A DNA stretch of 64,000 bases from Cydia pomonella (lineage: Eukaryota > Arthropoda > Insecta > Lepidoptera > Tortricidae). Of the stretch, positions 27,501 to 39,655 are shown piece by piece. Made by a program: the position numbers and the translations under genes. The stretch spans positions 12,014,550-12,078,549 of the forward strand of contig NC_084707.1 of NCBI RefSeq assembly GCF_033807575.1, written 5' to 3'. A model generated the notes under the pieces. That model saw nothing but the letters and a program-made list of their open reading frames with translations. It did not search any database and was not told the DNA's origin. Numbering within the stretch: the stretch's first letter is position 1; the number at the start of each line of letters is the position of its first letter.

Positions 27501-30500
27501 ACAAACGTCTTACGCATGAAATTTCTTTCTAAATATAATTTTGTTCATAAGCTTTTTATTCATTGACTGAGCTGTAATTAAAAATAAAACAACGCAACCT
27601 TTTCATAATCGGCCTATGGTCTCTATCATTAGATAAAGTGATTTTACCATAAGTTACGTAGGTATGCAAAAACTTATAAGATTTGATTACAGACACAGGA
27701 AACAGTAGGTAATTAAAAACCTATAAAAAGCGAATGTATGGAATATGGGTTTATGTTTTGAACCTTATGTTAAAATTCAAAGCAAATATGTATAAGTTCT
27801 AGAGTGTATTATTACATATTGGACTATTTGCAGCATTCCATGGAATTGTCTACCATTGTCCCGTACAAACGCAAATGATCTGAAGATTTGCAGCCATAGG
27901 AGTTTCTTATTCTTTGACTTGGTTAAAAATAAGACGAGACAAATTGAAAAAGAATCATCGGCTTCAACCGCCGAAAAAACAGTTCTAAGACACGAAATAA
28001 TATGCGCTAGTACCGTTGCCATCAGATATTTGGGAGCACCCGGGCCGCTCCGATATATCTGATGGTGACTGTACGGGACAGCCCGTGGAATGCTTCATTT
28101 GGTAGTCCAATATGGACTACGATTTACTTCAATATGACTAACATACCCCAAAACTTGTTTCATGAGGAAACAAGTTTTGGGCTATGTTTCCCATTAGTTA
28201 TTTGTATACAGTCCCCGGGTAATAGTTGAACAAGTACAAATTCAATTCGTATTTTTAACTCTTATAGGAAAAAATAAAATTACCCTAGATCTTACGAGGA
28301 TAACGTATTTGTGTCCCTTTTATTTCTCGGTGTATTTTATTTATTCGCTATTTTTACAATAGTTAATATCCTACTAATTTACACCTAGCTTGTTGGAAAT
28401 TTGAGTTTTACATGACATCCTGGAGACATATTTAGAGCAGCGGATTAGTTCTAATATAGGAAACAAGTCATCATCGCCTATTATGATGCATCGTGTCGGT
28501 TGAATGATCTTGGGCTGGTGAGGTCATGCGCAGGCGGCGCGGATGAGGCGCCGAAGCCTGCGCGGTTCCGCGATCACGCCGCGCGCCGTGCCGTGCGCAC
28601 TCGCCCACTAACTTCTTTATGTCCTCCTTTTGTCTCGGTTCCAACAAGACCTCGCTAATTTATTGCGACAACACAAAAACAATACTAGACGACTTCTCAG
28701 ATAGGTTAAATACACCGACCGAGTAATAAATTGGTGTGTTGATTTCGCGGTGATTTTTAAATACTGGCATTAAATCAAACTATGAAAATTAAATCGAAAT
28801 TTGAAAGCCCGGACGTATTTATTCTGAATATGTTCTAGTTTCAAGATATATAAAATATTAAATCACCCTACTTTAACACGATTAGAATTGTGTTCCTTGT
28901 ATCAAGAGGCCATAGGTATTTAGACACGCAATGTATATACAATGTATTTAAGTACTTTGTGTATCGAACTTACTTTTAAATTCTATTTTATCGTAGAAAA
29001 TATGTAGTTCAAACTATCACCATCACATGACGTTTTACATATATCTAAACTATTTGGGTGAATACGAATTTTCTATATCTATTTAGCAATAAATTTCTGC
29101 TTCGAGTTTCAGGCGTCAATAAATTAAATCCAAATAGTTCGTCTGTACAACCGGCGTAAAGTAAATAATCCGCTGTATTGATGCTACCGCAAAAGTGACA
29201 GAGCTTTCCTGTGGCACTGTCGTGTCGGGCCGACAGTAATACTAATAATACTGGTGACGGCAACACTCGCTCCAGTGCTGACTTCTAACACCCAAAATAA
29301 AAATGATTTCTTCATACTCTCACTATTACACCGACTAGCTAGCCAATTTTTTACGATTTATTAAAATCCCACATATCTGAACTGTGATAATAGTTCACGT
29401 TCAGAAAACAATAAATCTCTCTGTCCGTCAGATACAGGAAAAGTACAAGACTATTATTTATAGCGATGACTGTAGAATGTTTCCATTAAGTAATTTGATA
29501 TTGGAAAGGTTTAAATGAAACAAAAGATTACGAAGTTAAAGGTCAAGCGAAAGACACGCTTTCTAATTTTATTGACGGGTTTCACAGTCATCGTTTTTGG
29601 ATTGATGATGCTACGCATCATAATATTTATGACCTTATAATTCATGCTGATAGATATGCCACCTTCGGACATATTACGAGAATGTCTAGGTTGTGAAAGG
29701 ACTTTTCGTTGAATTTGTATGTTAAAAGTACCTATATATGTATATATTATCTATACAGACTTCTAGGCGTCCGTGAGATATTAAGACCAGTTTTTGGATA
29801 TATATTCTAATTTCCGGTTTCACGTAGCATCAGAGAAAGGTGCTACATATGAAAGTGGTTCAAATCTGTAATTAATAAAGTAAACGAAGACTTTTTCTGT
29901 ATCATTTGAATTTATTGCCCGTTGATTAATGGATACCCAATTTTTTCCTTTATGGGTCCATAAAGAAAGTCCATCTTGTTTATTACGTTAGTAGTATCAA
30001 ATTTGAATGTAAATTTAATTCTTGCAGGTAATTTTTATGCCGCGGAGATAGTATCGGCTTTGGAGTATCTTCACGCGCGGAACATCGTGTACCGCGATCT
30101 GAAGCCCGAGAACCTGCTGCTGGCGAAGGATGGGCATTTGAAGATCACGGACTTCGGGTTCGCGAAAAAGCTCACGGACCGGACGTGGACGCTCTGCGGC
30201 ACTCCGGAATATTTGGCGCCGGAAATCATACAGAGTAAAGGACATAATAAGGCTGTGGATTGGTGGGCGTTAGGTAAGGCTTCCTTATTTAAAACCTTTA
30301 TTTTAAAACTAGGTATTTGTTGTTAGGGTAGTCGCATCGTTCCATTTCGAGTTCATGTCTATATAAACGAGTAAATACATATGTTTTCTTGGTTTTAAAG
30401 CGCGCGGTTGTTTTATGCAATAAACGCAGCGTTGAACGCATGCGTTAACAAAATGTAGGAAAAATGACAATGCGCTTACCGCTGCGTTTACCGCGTAAAA

Positions 30501-33500
30501 CAATGTAGTGTCATTACATTATCTGATGTAAAATGGGTGTGCGGCAAGCGTATTCTATTGAACGCTGAGTTTATCGCATAAAACAATCGCGCGCTTAAGA
30601 TTTGATTATCACTAGTCATTGTATTACTAATTAGTGTTATTGTATATAATATAACAAAAACATATATCTACCTACTTTAAAATAGCTCCATTAGCCGAGT
30701 ACTTATCGCTAGAGAACGTGTCATTATAACAAGTTAACTGCTATCAACAGTCACGCGGCAGCAGCTGTTGTCCTATGCTACGGCTTTTTTTATCGCTTAT
30801 CCTTTATTATTATTGAAATATATAGTTACCAATATAGTTTTAGCTTTATTTACTTAATTTTTAGGGTTCCGTAGCCAATAAAAGTAAATATTCTGGGGGA
30901 TGGGTTTTCACTCCATATAACTAAAAGTAAAAAAAACCGGCCAAGAGCATGTCTGGCCTCGCTCAGTGTAGGGTTCCGTAGTTACTCTTCCACGTCACAA
31001 TAAGCTAAACTGGAGCTTAAAGTATAGTAAATTGTTAACCAAGGGATGAAACGGTACCTTTCACGCGAATTAAACAAATAGGCAAATTTGCATAATCAGT
31101 ACCTAATTAAAGTAAGTCTTTTTACTATAAAGGGGAAACTTTTTGCGATAACTCAAAATCAGCTAAACTGATCATGTCCGCTATAGTTTTCATTTAATGT
31201 CTTTCTTAAGCTCTATTTCCACGATTTTTTTCATATTTTTTGGACCTATGGTTCAAAAGTTAGAGGGGGGGACACATTTTTTTTTTTCTTTCGGAGCGAT
31301 TATCTCCGAATATATTCACTTTATCAAAAAATGTTTGTTAAAGACCCCTATTAGTTTTGAAAGACCTTTCCAACGATACCCCACACGGTAGGGTTGAAGC
31401 AAAAAAAAAAAATTCACCCCCACTTTACGTGTAGAGGAGGTGCCCTCAAAAAAATTAAATTTTTAGATTTTATTGTACGACTTTGTCGGCTTTATTGATT
31501 TATATATCCATGCCGAATTTTAGCTTTCTAGCACTAACGACCACGGAGCAAAGCCTCGGACAGACAGACAGACGGACATGGCGAAACTATAAGGGTTCCT
31601 AGTTGACTACGGAACCCTAAAAACAGACACACACACGCGCGAGTCAGTTCTACTTACAATTAATAAAATTTGAATAGCAGTAGCCCTCACACCAGATCAA
31701 TAAGAAAATAAAGTTGAATTAATATTCCATTACAATTATTTTGAACATGTTCGATTGAGCCATTACTGAGATTTTCCAAAATAAACTGCTTATTATTATA
31801 TGACTTAAGTACCGCGAATATACTTATGACCCTTTGCTTGTATGGCATTTTTACATAGTATGAAAGTACAGAACCCTCCTTTATGTGTGGTCCAACACGC
31901 GATTGGCCGTATTTAGAAATTTGCTGATGAAAATGACATACTGACATTTGAGACGCGACGCCAATGGGTGAAATAAAATTTGCAAAAAAATATAGGCCTA
32001 AAAGTCGAAAACTGAAGCGGAGCCGGTTTTACTCGTATGCTAATGTATGTTTCCGCGATTAATGTCTTGATAACTGCATAATTAAAATACGACTCTTTAT
32101 ATTACCGCTGCGATTATGTAAATTTTGGCCCTACTAAAACAAACACACACAAAGCCGTTTATTTAATAAACAATGTCCAAAGAAATTTGACAAGTATAAC
32201 TAATCGAAACATTAGAAAGTAATTGCAACTGTTGAAATCTATGAGTAAGCATTCAGTTAACAAAAAATATTTAATCAATATAACCAAATAATACGTGATA
32301 GCTTATAAACAAGCTAAATTTGTGACTACGGAAGGTGGAGATAAGGAACGAAATCTCCATGTACCAAAAGTGTCATCAAAAAACTTTAAATAGGTGGCGC
32401 TACAATACCTAGAGTACTTGAACAAAAAAATCTAATCATACACAGCGCAATTCACTACGTCAATAACGCCTAGGTTCTTAGCTACTCTAGCGCTACTCTG
32501 GAGAGATTTGGAGCTATTATTTATAGCTGACAACTGTACACTTTTGCAACAGTTCTACCATATGAGATGCCACTCCTCTTAATTCCACACTCCATATTTG
32601 TGGTAAAGGTCTTTCGCCGAATTCGATTTTCGATTTTACAGATGTCATTAGGTATGACGTTCGGATGTCAACTGCAGAGCTGCATTACTGTTGCGGCATC
32701 GTTTTTGTGGAGTGATGCTCGCTGCCCCATTACTACCGCGATTATTTCGTTAATTCCGTCACTCATTTTATCAAGGAAATTGACAAATACAGCGCCGGCA
32801 ACAACGACGCCGCAACAGTAATGCAGCTGCAGTCGACACTCGAACGTCACCTTAATGCTACTAAGCGAAGAAGAAACGGCTTCTTGGTCTAGTCGGTGGT
32901 AACCAGTATGACCCTGCGCACGAAACTGAAGCTCATTTTGATTTGTGTTGTAGGCGTTGAGATCGATCGGTCGTAGCAATTCACTCGGCGCGCTGTGGAT
33001 ATATATAATATTCATTTACCACTCTTGCCTGCTGCCACCGACAGTTTAATGCGGTGTTATGATCCTATCTGTACTGAGATAATGGAGCTGCCAAGCAATT
33101 TGTTAAAATAATTTACTTACATGTAATGTAATGTGTCTTGACGTCCACCATATACCTAGATACTCAAGTCTAAAGCTCCTTGAAGCTGTAAAAAAATCAA
33201 ACTTCTAAGATAACGTAAAAAAAAATATGATCGTTTATGTCGCGAAAAACGTATAATTTGACACTTTCCATTTGGTGTTTCCCGTTGACCTAGAAATATG
33301 AAGTTAGACAAGTAATACCTTTTTACACTATAGGAAAAAAATCTCAAAACTGTAAGTTTGTAAAAAAAATTGAAAATATGTTACATTTGTACGGAACTAT
33401 CCGTGGGCGAGTCCAACTCGTACTTGTCCGGTTTCTATAAATATACCTACGCCATACTTCCATACATTTATGATTTTCATGTTAATGATATTTTAGTAAA

Positions 33501-36500
33501 TTGGGTTCATGAGCGCGTTATAATGTGCTTTTGTCGGTTATTTTCAGGTGTACTCATTTACGAGATGCTTGTTGGTTACCCGCCGTTCTACGATGAGAAC
33601 CCCTTCGGTATCTACGAGAAAATCCTCAACGGACGGGTGGAGTGGCCGCGGCACCTCGACCCTGTTGCGAAGGATATTATAAAGAAACTACTCGTACAAG
33701 ACAGAACTAAGAGACTTGGAAATATGAAGGTAATTTATCATATGAAACTGTTAACAAAATCGTCTACAAAAATAACTGTAGTAATTCGGTTGCGACAACC
33801 GTGTGTGTAGTTGTAGTAAACTGTATATTCCGACATTCAAATCTTTTGATCTAGCAACGATGCTTTGTAATGAATGTTGCTGAAAAACAAATATAACCTT
33901 GTGTAAATGAAATGGTAGGTAAAGAACGCCTAAAGACACAGTAACATCACAGATATGGTGAAGAAACTCTTTCAGAAATCGATATTGAAGTGGCATAGTT
34001 ATTACGTGGTTATTGCTGTGTACACACACGCGTGTTTACATTGGGGCGGAAAATATCTTTTAGCCTTGCGCTTGACCCGTTGTCTTAAAATTACCTATGC
34101 GCTACGAGAATTATCGGTGTCTAGGCGGAAAGATGATAGGTTGTTGTCTTTTGTATGCTTTGTATGTAAAAATCAGGTTCATGTGCACTAAAAATATTTT
34201 TTTCGGAGCTATGATGTTGGCCGCTTTCCAGCCGATTCCATATATAACTTCTAATCTTACACTTGACAACTTGTCTGTAGGAGTTTTTTAAAGGTTGATT
34301 TAGACTCATCTGTACAAGGTCTTGATAAGGTTGATATTAGTCAAACTGTCACGTTTATAAACCAGGCATTTGTAATTAATGCATGGAAACTAATTTTATT
34401 TTAGGATCTAAAGTATATAGTATTTTTTCATGTATGTAGTTTCATCATATTTATTAAAATTACAAAAAATATATGTACAGTACATATGGTGCTACTTTAC
34501 CGCAGTAGTGCGCAAATTAGCATATTACGTTACTGTGTCAAACATTTAAAGGGCCATATGTACTGTAAAACGTTGTACGATACATGTGCGAATAGGTAAT
34601 TCGCAACTCGTGTCGATTTAATTTATCGCCACTCGTTTTGAATTTCCTATTTTCACACTTGTATCGTAATGTACTATTGAAAAATCGTTTTAATAACAAT
34701 CTTACACAAATCGACCTAGTGTCAAACTAGTTACCTACGAGTAGTATAGTAGCAGCAGTAATATTTGTGTTTTGATAAATGAAATATTGCACATGTATTA
34801 CCTAAAGTACTTAAATACACACGAAAACAAACATTTAGCATTGATACGAGTAACATTACATTAAATGTTGCTGAATGTCAATTGTAGAAAAACCCGTTCA
34901 TTCGAGTTAAATAAACCAACACACCAATCCAAATATTAATAAAATTTAATAATTTTATAATAACTAGGGAACCATAAATATTTTACTTATTATTTTTCTT
35001 TAGTAATTATATATACGACATCTATTACAGTTTATAATTTTGTACGAAATTTATAAGAAATAAATAATAAATATTACTTATAGGGAATATTCTTACACAA
35101 ATAGAAGGCTTGTGGTGTGGATACTCAGACAACGATATAAATATATAATATACAAATAAAAAGTTGATCCAGTCAGTAGTTACCTATATTTTAGAGATAA
35201 AAATTAAATCGGTCAAGACCATAACATAACTCATGGAAAATATCATTTAGACATGTAGTAAGCTCGGCATAAACCGGAAAAATACCTACTCAATTCCAAA
35301 GAAAAACTTTCAATTTACCAAGTCAATGTAATTAGATCATTCTATTCCCATCGAGTGAGGTCCGATGATCGTTAGTTTGGAATCGGCTGCAGTTTCTAGT
35401 GGTTTGTTTTCTCCGAGCTTTTTGCCGCGGGCCGGTTGCGCGTCACCGCGATGTCACCATGTCGCCGCGATGTTTAGAAAGCCATCCATCAGGCGGTTAG
35501 CGGCGACATTAAACAGTCGCCACTACCACTGACTTATGTCTCGACGCAAATACGCGCACCATGTTTCTACCCAGCCAATCTAGATAAGTGAGCTAGCCAT
35601 CAGTAAGGTGGCCGCCCCGATGGCATGCACAATCCAAAACGTGTTCAATAAACCACGGGAGAGAGCCACTGGCGGTTAGCTTGAGGCGACATTAAATGAT
35701 AAAAGTATAATATGCATCTGAACGAATCTTTAGTATCTAACTATTAAAAACAAAATAAAACAAACACACAAACAAATGTAAGAATTTTGGCAACAAATAC
35801 AAATATTTTAAATAAATAAGTTAAAAAAAATGGCGAAGAAAATGCTAACTATCACTCGTGCAAACAAGACGACTCAGCTGTGACTAGTGTCTCATAACGT
35901 CCTCGATAGGCGCATTCTTATAAATAGTAATAGTAGTGGCATATTACGTCACTTCGAAGTCATCCATTTTATTCTTATTTACGAGGCTAGTGTACCGATA
36001 AACAATGATGCTCTAATTCCTTTAGTCGTAATCGAGCCCGAATCTGTGGCAGTGACTGTTTAAAAGATCAATACAGCTGACTTGATTTATGACTCTTGGA
36101 GATCTTTCTTAGTTTGTAGTAAGTGTTTGTTTTCTTCATATTGCAGTGCGGTTCAGAAGACGTAAAAAGACACAGATGGTTCAAGAATATCGATTGGGCC
36201 GATGTGTTCATGAAGAAAATGCAGGTAATTAGTTATTTAACATCACCTGGCTTTTTTATGTCGAGTCCATGTTTCTCTATATATTATTTATAATTGCATT
36301 ACGTATTATAGGTACCTAGTCTAAAGGGATTAGAAGTCATTTGAAAGTAAATATAATTTCAATTACCAAGATAAAATTCCAGGCGAACTGAATAATTTAT
36401 AACATTAGATCAACATGTGTCTCCAACCATATTGTTTATGTGCAGCCTCCCATCATGCCGACGGTGTCGTACGAGGGCGACACGTCCAACTTCGATGAAT

Positions 36501-36571
36501 ACACCGAGACGGACTGGAAGGCGGCGCGCGCGCTTGACCCCGACGAACTTAAACTCTTCGCGAACTTCTGA
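21508..36571 (+). CDS. Pka-C3: cAMP-dependent protein kinase catalytic subunit, Pka-C3/PRKX type (3' six exons)
   Basis: This is a serine/threonine kinase of the AGC family. Exons are 21508-21676, 23941-24050, 30028-30273, 33548-33729, 36147-36224 and 36446-36571 (stop TGA 36569-36571). All have GT-AG borders and joining phases agree, giving 303 residues. The visible motifs, in order, are glycine loop GTGTFGRV, the ATP-binding lysine in AMKIL (codon 21573), a VIRLKQ stretch typical of the PRKX/Pka-C3 class, catalytic YRDLKPEN (Asp codon 30096), DFGFAKK (30150), activation loop RTWTLCGTPE with the phosphorylatable Thr at 30189, DWWALG, and the AGC tail ending FANF, a PKA-type FxxF. The length from the glycine loop to the stop matches PRKX. 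The first exon begins in phase 1, so at least one upstream exon (N-terminus and start) exists. I could not identify it within 1-21507. The family responds to cAMP through regulatory subunits. Distinguishing it from Pka-C1 rests on remembered motifs. Confidence 0.95.
21911..22060. repeat. 'agggttccgta' repeat fragment (kinase intron 1)
   Basis: It shows TTTTAGGGTTCCGTAGTCAA followed by 'ccatttctatccgtctgtc' and 'ttagagctagaaagctgtaatttggcatggg', the same order as the longer copies. The right end is unclear. Confidence 0.6.
22303..22404. repeat. Small MITE (kinase intron 1)
   Basis: ATGGTCGGCTCTTTATCATT...CCTGTCAC pairs with GTGACGGGCATATTGACAAG...TGGAACCAT. Confidence 0.7.
24802..24993. repeat. 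TACAGTCAGCATCAA-ended MITE (kinase intron 2)
   Basis: The ends TACAGTCAGCATCAA and TTGATGCTGACTGTA are inverted, and the interior has partial symmetry (GTCAAAAGTATCT / AGATACTTTTGAC). The same end type occurs in the 41.1-kb foldback, so the two belong to one superfamily. Confidence 0.85.
26060..26216. repeat. TAGAGTCAGACCAAGACAAG-ended MITE (kinase intron 2)
   Basis: TAGAGTCAGACCAAGACAAG pairs with CTTGTCTTGGTCTGACTCTA. Inner arms (GATTTTGATAGCACACG / CGTGTGCTATCAAAATC) also pair. A partial relative lies at about 39118-39155. Confidence 0.9.
27182..27316. repeat. CAGGGGTCACCAA-ended MITE, hAT-like
   Basis: The ends CAGGGGTCACCAA and TTGGTGACCCCTA are inverted repeats and the interior is AT-rich. 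The terminal sequence is typical of small hAT derivatives. I did not find a clean 8-bp duplication. Confidence 0.65.
27815..28115. repeat. Long-TIR MITE (kinase intron 2)
   Basis: Arms of about 46 bp are inverted: CATATTGGACTATTTGCAGC ... TGTCCCGTACA against TGTACGGGACAG ... GTAGTCCAATATGG. A second small inverted repeat (CATCAGATAT / ATATCTGATG) sits inside. Confidence 0.8.
28145..28183. repeat. Short perfect hairpin
   Basis: CCCAAAACTTGTTTC pairs with GAAACAAGTTTTGGG around ATGAG. It may be a remnant foldback, with flanking TATG/CATA also partly paired. Confidence 0.7.
28500..28620. other. CpG-rich island inside kinase intron 2
   Basis: About 110 bp is strongly enriched in GCGC and CGCG ('aggcggcgcggatgaggcgccg', 'cgatcacgccgcgcgccgtgccg') amid AT-rich intron. 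It contains no convincing exon. It could be an alternative promoter, an enhancer or a transposon 5' end. Confidence 0.3.
30395..30598. repeat. Foldback MITE (kinase intron 3)
   Basis: AAAGCGCGCGGTTGTTTTAT...AACGCAGCGTT pairs with AACGCTGAGTTT...ATAAAACAATCGCGCGCTT. It lies 120 bp after the exon ending at 30273. Confidence 0.8.
30861..31622. repeat. 'agggttccgta' family dispersed repeat (kinase intron 3)
   Basis: It begins TTAGGGTTCCGTAG and ends CTACGGAACCCTAA, so the ends are inverted. Inside are 'aaaccggccaagagcatgtctggcc', a T-rich 'ctttcggagcgattatc' stretch and 'gacagacagacggacatggcgaaac'. This family is widespread in Lepidoptera. Confidence 0.75.
32666..32840. repeat. Inverted repeat in GC-rich segment (kinase intron 4)
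   Basis: TGTCAACTGCAGAGCTGCATTACTGTTGCGGC is inverted at 32808-32840 as GCCGCAACAGTAATGCAGCTGCAGTCGACA. The segment 32.66-33.01 kb is locally GC-richer, and a 115-codon minus-strand frame spans it. This is more probably a foldback element than a gene. Confidence 0.6.
33345..33440. repeat. 'agggttccgta' repeat tail fragment (kinase intron 4)
   Basis: 'tacggaactatccgtgggcgagtccaactcgtacttgtccggtttct' is a diverged copy of the end of the 19.6-kb repeat. Confidence 0.6.
34477..34678. repeat. Dispersed palindromic element, copy 1 (kinase intron 4)
   Basis: ACAGTACATATGG pairs with CCATATGTACTGT. The right half ACGATACATGTGCGAATAGG...CGTGTCGATTT folds on AATTTATCGCCACTCG...ACACTTGTATCGT. Almost the same sequence recurs at 46867-47094. 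Confidence 0.85.
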
Positions 36572-37226
36572 TCTCCTGCGCATAAGCAATCCAATGGAAA
36601 CTGTTAGAATCCTTGTAGTTTTGGCTACCATACATAGGTATATTAACCCGATAGTTCCAAACGGAAATTGTAGATTTTCGTTTCCTAATAGGTTTTATTA
36701 TAACTGTAGGTAGGTATGTACTTAATTTAAGAGCTAAAACAAGTATTTACTGTTGTAACATTTTAAGTCATATAATGGCAGGTATGATATTTATTTATAA
36801 ATCTGACAAAAATATTTCGTAGCCGTTAATTCATTATTTAGAAAAATAACTGTAAAGAACTACGGATGCAATACCTAAATATTATAATTTCATAACAAAG
36901 TAGATTGTATAACCTTATTTTGTGGTTCGTATGATTTTTTTGGCAAAATATGAAACGAACCACACTTACTTTATGGTGACTCAGTATTGGTGTAAAGTAT
37001 CTTAATTTATGATATTGTAACTGATGAAAAAGAAGCTAATAATTGACAAGAAATAATATGCATTTATACATTGTTAAACTACAAATTGAATAGCCGTTTT
37101 CAAATTGTATTTGTTCATACTTATATTTTGTATATTTAAGTAGGTAGTGTATGTATACTGACGCACTGATAAACATTTTGGACGTACATATTTATATCCA
37201 CGACCAATTTGCTAATTTGTTTTCTT

Positions 37227-37347
37227 TTGCTAAGCGTAAGGTGGGTTAGACGAACGTAGTTTATTTTGCTCGAGGCAAGACAAACAGTATGAGGATTCCA
37301 TACAATTGTTTGTCTTACCCCGGTGATAGTCTTAACCCACCTTACCT
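37227..37347. repeat. Foldback element downstream of kinase gene
   Basis: GTAAGGTGGGTTAGAC...AAGACAAACAGTATGAGGAT pairs with ATCC... ATACAATTGTTTGTCTTACC...AACCCACCTTAC. It lies 650 bp past the kinase stop, within its likely 3' UTR or flank. Confidence 0.75.
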
Positions 37348-38239
37348 TATTTAGCATGTAAATAGCAAAGACTTGCATGCTTTTTAATATTTGTGTATGA
37401 ATGTGTAGATATATGAAACTAGTACCTAGTGAAACTAATGCAGAGCTGCGAAAGTAATTGATTGTTAACCTGTTTCTATTGTGGATCAATTTAGTAACAG
37501 GGTTCAACATTTTAGTGAAAACTCACTTAAAATTATTCCAATGCTTGTTTATTCAAAGAGTAGTTTAAGGTATATATCTGTTAGTAAAATCAGCTTCGCT
37601 AAGATGCGATGTCCAGTGTTTGTGATTTAAGTTTAAAATAGACCTTAAAATATGTTAAGTTTAAGCTGTATAATATATTAAGTATTTATTTCAATCTTAT
37701 TCTTTGAGTAACCACCATTGCACCTTTTTTTGTGATATAACTAATATAATTTAAAGATCCTGCGTTTAGGCAATTGAATTTTTTATGTCAAACATTATTT
37801 ATGAATTTAAAGATTCAATACTTAATATTACTTTACTCGTCGTCCTAACTAAAGCGACTACGCGATGATGATGCGTGATGATGCAAGCAACGCGCCATTT
37901 GATTTAGTCTCAAATGATCGTATTAACTAATCTGCAAGGTTTGTTCAAAGCACGCGTTTTTGATAATAATATAATTAAAATAATATAGCTCTATGTAAAA
38001 ACGAATAATATCACTATATGTTTCCTTTGTCACTTTAATGATTAGATCACAAAATATCACTATTAAAAAGGTGTTAGAGTCAAATCAAAATATGTTGCAA
38101 GCGGTGCAAGAAAACGTCATAATTGTCGTCTTTCCTAAATAATGTATGTATGAAATACTAAATGCTGGGTTCACATTATACAATTGGACGACATGGATAC
38201 ATATTATATATATTACACTTTTATTTATATCACGAGAAT

Positions 38240-38960
38240 GGAAAGATGAGTCGACCATTTTTAATCCATTCTACTAATTTATGTGTATACAGATACGATG
38301 AGGTCTGGCCTCTCTCGTGTGGCTGTGCCACTCACATACATGATCTTCATTGGTGCCTTTCCATCTCTTTACCCTTTGTGTGGCTGCTAAGCCACACATT
38401 TCACTACAAGAGGAAATCTCACGATAATTAATGGCTATGCACCTCCAGTTGGGCAACGGTCGACTTGCTCCGGTCTAAACAGGGGTACATCCCTGGTGAC
38501 TCTTATCATATTTCATACATTAGTCACTTAGCCGGACAGGGGGGCTATGCCCCCCCGGAGACCTCCACCTTCCCCATAGTCTCGCCTCGGTTGCTCCAAC
38601 TTAGTCGACCGTGCCCGTGTGTTCCCGGACACACCTCTAATACATGGGAGCCCGGGGCTTCCCAGTCCAATGTCCTCGACTACCAAGTGTGCTGTGCACT
38701 GCAAGATTGGACTATTACTCACGGAAAGAACGATATGCTATAACCGTCTCCTCATCTTTCCACCTTATGATGCATGTTTAGGTCGACACAATAATATGGC
38801 AAAGCAAACACTCACCTGAGGTGTTCTCTATGGGGTACAAGCCTCCTAGAAGCTCGTAGCTCCTAACTTATCTTACGACCACGAAATCTGCTCATCTCTC
38901 TCCTCGTTTCCGCGGCACAACCATTTCGCCATCTTTCTACCCACATACCAACAAGCGGAA
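38240..38960. repeat. GC-richer unassigned segment, probably transposon-derived
   Basis: The segment is clearly richer in G+C than its surroundings and has only short open frames on both strands. Phrases such as 'cacctccagttgggcaacggtcgacttgctccgg' look like retroelement 3' sequence. The family was not identified. Confidence 0.35.
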
Positions 38961-39380
38961 GTTAGTCAAAGCAAGAGTGGTGTTACCACAGCTCAAAATA
39001 TAGATTGACATTACTGATGTTGATACATACCGACTTTTACATGGCGAATCGCGCTGTGCGCGACAATAATTTCATAGAAGTTTGACGTTTAAAATAACAC
39101 GTTCACCGTCTGGGATATCAAAATCGCTGCCAACTTATCTTGGTCTGAGTCTATGCATTGATTCATAATGAATCCTCTAAATCATATATTACCGGGAATA
39201 TAACCTTAAAATTATTCGGTTAATGTCCCGAGAACTCTGTACAAGTGAGCTCTGTACATATCACAGGATATTTTTGGCGGCTGTCGCTGTTACAGTCAAT
39301 ATGTTAGTAGACATTTTAGTTACGGCAATGCGCGAGGTTACCTTATCGAAGCGATGTACTGTTTACGCACTTCATGACTT

Positions 39381-39655
39381 CCTCAGATGTACCCACGTAG
39401 CTCTAGAGTCCTTCTAAGTGCGTTAATCGCATTTCCTCAGATGTACCCATGTGGCTCTAGAGTCCTTCTAAGTGCGTTAATTACACTTCCTCAGATGTAC
39501 CCACGTGGTTCTACAGTCCTTCGAAGTGCGTTAATTGCCCTTCCTCAGATGTACCCACGTGGCTCTAGAGTCGTTCTAAGTGCGTTAATTGTACTTCCTC
39601 AGATGTACCCAAGTGGTTCTACAGTCCTTCTGAGTGCGTTAATCGCACATCCTCT
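39381..39655. repeat. 54-bp minisatellite, five units
   Basis: Units begin CCTCAGATGTACCCACGTGG at 39381, 39435, 39489, 39543 and 39597. Adjacent units differ by a few bases, and the last ends in a truncated partial. Because 54 is a multiple of three, the plus strand stays open through the array (18-residue period MYPRGSRVLLSALIALPQ). I see no evidence that it is translated. Confidence 0.9.

Noticed and set aside
32668..33015. 115-codon minus-strand frame
   Set aside because: It runs through an inverted repeat (32666-32840), so the frame is best explained by a foldback element; no domain recognised.
37136..37510. 124-codon minus-strand frame
   Set aside because: It spans a foldback element (37227-37347) in the kinase 3' flank and has no recognisable motif.
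38162..38820. Several 60-92 codon overlapping frames on both strands
   Set aside because: Mutually overlapping, no conserved motif, and sequence style of a degenerate retroelement.
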